From SG8-40 sp963792855 (GTDB lineage Bacteria > Pseudomonadota > Gammaproteobacteria > Burkholderiales > Eutrophovitaceae), in NCBI GenBank assembly GCA_963792855.1, contig CAWBXZ010000018.1, forward strand, positions 310,001 through 374,000: a stretch of DNA of 64,000 bases. The letters are read 5' to 3'. Shown piece by piece: positions 61,588 to 64,000 of the stretch. A program made the translations under genes and the position numbers. Every line of letters starts with the position of its first letter. The stretch's first letter is position 1. Below the pieces are notes generated by a model. The model did not search any database, had not been told where the DNA came from, and was given only the letters and a program-made list of their open reading frames with translations.

Positions 61588-61858
61588 TCACTGCGTTCCC
61601 GGCATCGGGACCTGGCCACCGTAATGGCCGCTCGGGCCGTGGATCGTCACAGACTGAATACATAATGGACATTGTAAAAGCTCTTGCACCTAGGTGGTTA
61701 CCCCGGTGCCTGGTTTTGCCTCCCGCGGCAAGCGTGCGTCGCTTGCCATGAAGGGGTTGCGCGCCATTATGGACCGGCGCGTGGACCACCCATGGCCGCT
61801 CCGCTGCGTGCCTGCTGCCGTTATACTTGGGGCACAACGAACTGGAGGGAGACCGGAT

Positions 61859-62410
61859 TTGAAGAATTGGATTGCCATTTTGCTGGCAGGCGTTACGGCG
61901 TTCGCTCAGGCACATGAGGGCGAGACGGAGACGCCGCAGACCGGGTACGACTGCGAGCACCCGCCTGCCGATGCTGTTGGAGAAATTCCGGGGATACTCG
62001 GTGTCGCCGGCCGGATGTACTGCCTGCCGGCGGGGCCGGCAATTCACGCTGACGGGGCGTGGATATGGCGTTACACCGGCAGTTTCTTCGACGTTCCTAC
62101 GATCCCGGCTTACGCGCACGTCGACTCGGCGTCGATGCTGCCCCCTTTTTACTTCACCGAACTGTCGGTTCGGGAACTGAGCGCCGAAGACGCGGCGCGG
62201 CGCAGCGAGCAACTTGCCGAAGAGGTCGAGACTTACCGTCCGGCCGGGCCGATAAAGCGGATGGAAACCATCGACGCGGTGAACAACTACGGGCGCAGCA
62301 TCCAGATTCATGTGGCAATGGAGTCGGGGAACAACGGCTGGGTACTTGTATGTACGCCCGATTGCCAGCCAAGCTACGTCATCCTGATCGGGAAGCGTAA
62401 ACCCGACTGA
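61859..62410 (+). CDS. Exported protein of unknown function
   Basis: A 183-residue protein starting with TTG at 61859, seven bases after GGAGGGA, giving a clean signal peptide (W-I-A-I-L-L-A-G-V-T-A-F-A-Q-A-H). The mature chain has few Cys (D-C-E-H-P, M-Y-C-L-P and C-T-P-D-C) and no known domain. Longer readings upstream lack a signal peptide. It lies 28 bp before the FAH-family gene and may be co-transcribed. Confidence 0.72.
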   Translation: MKNWIAILLAGVTAFAQAHEGETETPQTGYDCEHPPADAVGEIPGILGVAGRMYCLPAGPAIHADGAWIWRYTGSFFDVPTIPAYAHVDSASMLPPFYFTELSVRELSAEDAARRSEQLAEEVETYRPAGPIKRMETIDAVNNYGRSIQIHVAMESGNNGWVLVCTPDCQPSYVILIGKRKPD

Positions 62411-62438
62411 GTGCGAACCCAACAGAAGGGGTAGTGCG

Positions 62439-63626
62439 ATGAACCTATCGACTGCGGAGATTCTCCCGGATGAAAGCGAGTCGGCGACGTTGGTCGGCCG
62501 CGCATGGCTGCCAGGCGAGCAGGGCGGTCCGAGTCCGGTTGCCTTGCACGCCGGCAGCCTGTTCGACCTGTCCCGCGTGGTTCCGACCTCCAGTGCGCTG
62601 CTAAATGCCGCCAGTCCGGTGAAGCTGGTGCGTGATGCCATCGCGCGCGGCTGGGCGACACCGGTCGCCGACATCGTGGCGGCGCTTGAGAACAGCCATG
62701 CTGACCGGAGACGGGCGTCGCGGGCCTACGTGCTTGCGCCGTGCGACTTGCAGGCAGTGCGCGCCTGCGGCGTTACGTTTGTATCCAGCATGGTCGAGCG
62801 CGTCATCGAGGAACACGCGCGCGGCGATGCCGACAAGGCCGATTCGATCCGGCGAGCGATCGGCGATGAAATCGGTGCCGGCATACGCAGCATCAAGCCG
62901 GGTTCGCCGGAAGCGATGCGGCTGAAGGAGTCCCTGATCAAGAGGGATCTGTGGTCGCAGTATCTGGAAGTCGGTATCGGCCCGGATGCCGAGGTTTTCA
63001 ACAAGGCGCAGCCACTGTCGGCCGTCGGCGTCGGTGCGGAAATCGGAGTTCGCTCCGATTCGTCATGGAACAATCCCGAGCCCGAAGTAGTACTTGCGGT
63101 CAATCGCGCCGGTACGGTCGTTGGCGTCACGCTTGGCAACGACGTCAACCTGCGCGACTTCGAAGGCCGCAGCGCCCTGTTGCTCGGCAAGGCCAAGGAC
63201 AACAATGCGAGTTGTTCCATCGGCCCGTTCATCCGTTTGCTCGATGACGGCTACACGCTGGACGACATGCGCCGCACCCGTATCGAAGTTCGTGTCAGCG
63301 GTACCGATGGATTCGTACTGGAAGGCGAGAGCAACCTGAGCGCGATCAGCCGTGACCCGGTCGATCTGGTCAACCAGGCGATGAACCGCACGCACCAGTA
63401 CCCCGACGGAATGATGCTGTTTCTCGGGACGCAGTTTGCCCCGGTGCAGGATCGGGGCGAGAAGGGCAAGGGATTCACGCACAAGCTCGGCGATGTCGTT
63501 TCGATCAGCGCGACTGAACTCGGGTCGTTGGTGAACCGCGTCAACCACTGCGACAAGGTCACGCCATGGACTTTCGGGGTCACCGAACTGATGCAAAACC
63601 TCAGTCGACGCGGCTTGCTCGGTTAA
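62439..63626 (+). CDS. Fumarylacetoacetate hydrolase-family protein
   Basis: A 395-residue FAH-superfamily enzyme. The C-terminal catalytic core contains the metal-binding P-E-P-E-V-V-L-A-V, L-G-N-D-V-N-L-R-D-F-E-G-R, L-L-G-K-A-K-D-N-N and F-L-G-T-Q-F-A-P-V. The N-terminal 150 residues form the additional beta domain. Members act on 2-oxo acids with an adjacent leaving carbon; close relatives occur with 2-ketoglutarate semialdehyde pathways. Substrate is inferred only to family level. A ribosome site AAGGGG precedes the ATG. Confidence 0.85.
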   Translation: MNLSTAEILPDESESATLVGRAWLPGEQGGPSPVALHAGSLFDLSRVVPTSSALLNAASPVKLVRDAIARGWATPVADIVAALENSHADRRRASRAYVLAPCDLQAVRACGVTFVSSMVERVIEEHARGDADKADSIRRAIGDEIGAGIRSIKPGSPEAMRLKESLIKRDLWSQYLEVGIGPDAEVFNKAQPLSAVGVGAEIGVRSDSSWNNPEPEVVLAVNRAGTVVGVTLGNDVNLRDFEGRSALLLGKAKDNNASCSIGPFIRLLDDGYTLDDMRRTRIEVRVSGTDGFVLEGESNLSAISRDPVDLVNQAMNRTHQYPDGMMLFLGTQFAPVQDRGEKGKGFTHKLGDVVSISATELGSLVNRVNHCDKVTPWTFGVTELMQNLSRRGLLG

Positions 63627-63676
63627 TGTTTCGTGGACGCCCTTCCCGGGGCGTTCTCTCAACCCGGGGATCGCAA

Positions 63677-63710
63677 CCGGATACAAGGGTCGGCCGGATA
63701 CAAGGGTCGG
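63677..63710. repeat. Two tandem copies of a 17-bp unit
   Basis: CCGGATACAAGGGTCGG occurs perfectly at 63677-63693 and 63694-63710, with a degenerate partial copy downstream. It lies in the intergenic region between the FAH-family gene and the aldo/keto reductase. Confidence 0.7.
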
Positions 63711-63784
63711 CCGCGCACAGGGGGTCAACCGGGAACAAGGGCCGGCAGTGAATCGGCTGCTGGCGGGCTGATCCCGCTGCAAAT

Positions 63785-64000
63785 TCAGAGATTGTCGACC
63801 AGTTCCCGCATGCGTTTGCGCATCGCTTCGTCGGGAAGCCGGCCGTAACCGGCATTCATGTTGTCAACGAGATGTTTCGGCTTGCCGGTTGCCGGGATGG
63901 CACAGGTCACGGCCGGATGCGAGACGATGTATTTGAGAAAGAATTGCGCCCACGACTGGCAGTCGAATTCCGCGGCCCATGGCGGCAGCTTTACGCCACG
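63785..64000 (-). CDS. Aldo/keto reductase, C-terminal fragment (start outside window)
   Basis: The last 71 residues of an aldo/keto reductase run to a TGA at 63785. They read S-W-A-Q-F-F-L-K-Y-I-V, A-I-P-A-T-G-K-P-K-H-L-V-D-N-M and end R-E-L-V-D-N-L, the NADPH-binding end of the barrel with the conserved A-x-P-A/G-T-x-x-x-x-H-L-x-x-N pattern. The rest of the gene lies beyond the right edge. It could reduce a sugar or sugar-acid intermediate. Confidence 0.85.
   Translation of the reverse strand, partial: RGVKLPPWAAEFDCQSWAQFFLKYIVSHPAVTCAIPATGKPKHLVDNMNAGYGRLPDEAMRKRMRELVDNL

Noticed and set aside
63677..63710. CRISPR array at the 17-bp repeats
   Set aside because: Only two adjacent copies with no spacers, and no cas gene is present.

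Overview
The window is a GC-rich chromosomal segment from a gammaproteobacterium. The lspA-ispH pair beside a minor-pilin/PilY1 operon, LpoB with YcfL, DarP, MogA and PmbA all fit that class. Genus cannot be fixed from the sequence. There is no prophage, plasmid backbone, CRISPR array or rRNA. One tRNA-Thr(CGT) is present. About 57 protein genes are supported, mostly metabolic and envelope functions in short operons.

Layout. 1-1.4 kb: lspA (cut by the window edge) and ispH. 1.6-8.6 kb: a minus-strand type IV pilus operon pilE-fimT-pilV-pilW-pilX-pilY1, whose last three genes carry about eight single-base frameshifts although almost every other gene in the window is intact. 8.6-11.9 kb: a cysteine-free Fur-family regulator, an enoyl-CoA hydratase, tRNA-Thr, a Rap1a/Tai-like secreted protein and a universal stress protein. 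12-16.1 kb: a mandelate-racemase-family sugar-acid enzyme, two small unknowns and a serine-hydrolase beta-lactamase-family protein. 16.2-24.7 kb: a tight eight-gene minus-strand operon headed by the radical SAM enzyme ArsS and carrying both arsenosugar-associated glycosyltransferases, a TVP38/mercuric-reductase-like fusion, a phosphoesterase, DUF547, DUF3047 and a SelD-N-terminus-like flavoprotein. 25.1-28.6 kb, divergent: rquA (rhodoquinone synthesis) with a nested hairpin leader, an SRPBCC protein, a lipoprotein of unknown function and a GreB-like factor.

28.7-42.4 kb holds an amidohydrolase, glutathione peroxidase, CoA-transferase, an MFS protein, a large unknown protein, esterase, MogA, DarP, PmbA, an arylesterase, an ion channel, a lytic transglycosylase and an EamA permease. 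42.7-48.1 kb contains a four-helix membrane protein, a 269-bp inverted-repeat element, an MFS protein and a lipoprotein cluster (COG3014, YcfL, LpoB, OmpA-like) tied to peptidoglycan synthesis. 48.2-57.5 kb carries a DOPA-dioxygenase-like protein, a threonine dehydratase-like enzyme, a second Rap1a/Tai-like protein, a REP-associated tyrosine transposase between perfect 24-bp inverted repeats, a patatin, AlaX and DAHP synthase. 57.7-64 kb is catabolic: NIPSNAP, AraD1/GguC-like and FAH-family enzymes, an enol-lactonase-like hydrolase, an exonuclease/GIY-YIG fusion and a partial aldo/keto reductase.

The most interesting parts are the ArsS operon facing rquA across a 420-bp regulatory region (organoarsenical chemistry next to low-oxygen quinone chemistry), the hairpin leader of rquA, the self-operator of the Fur-like gene, and the clustered frameshifts at the end of the pilus operon.
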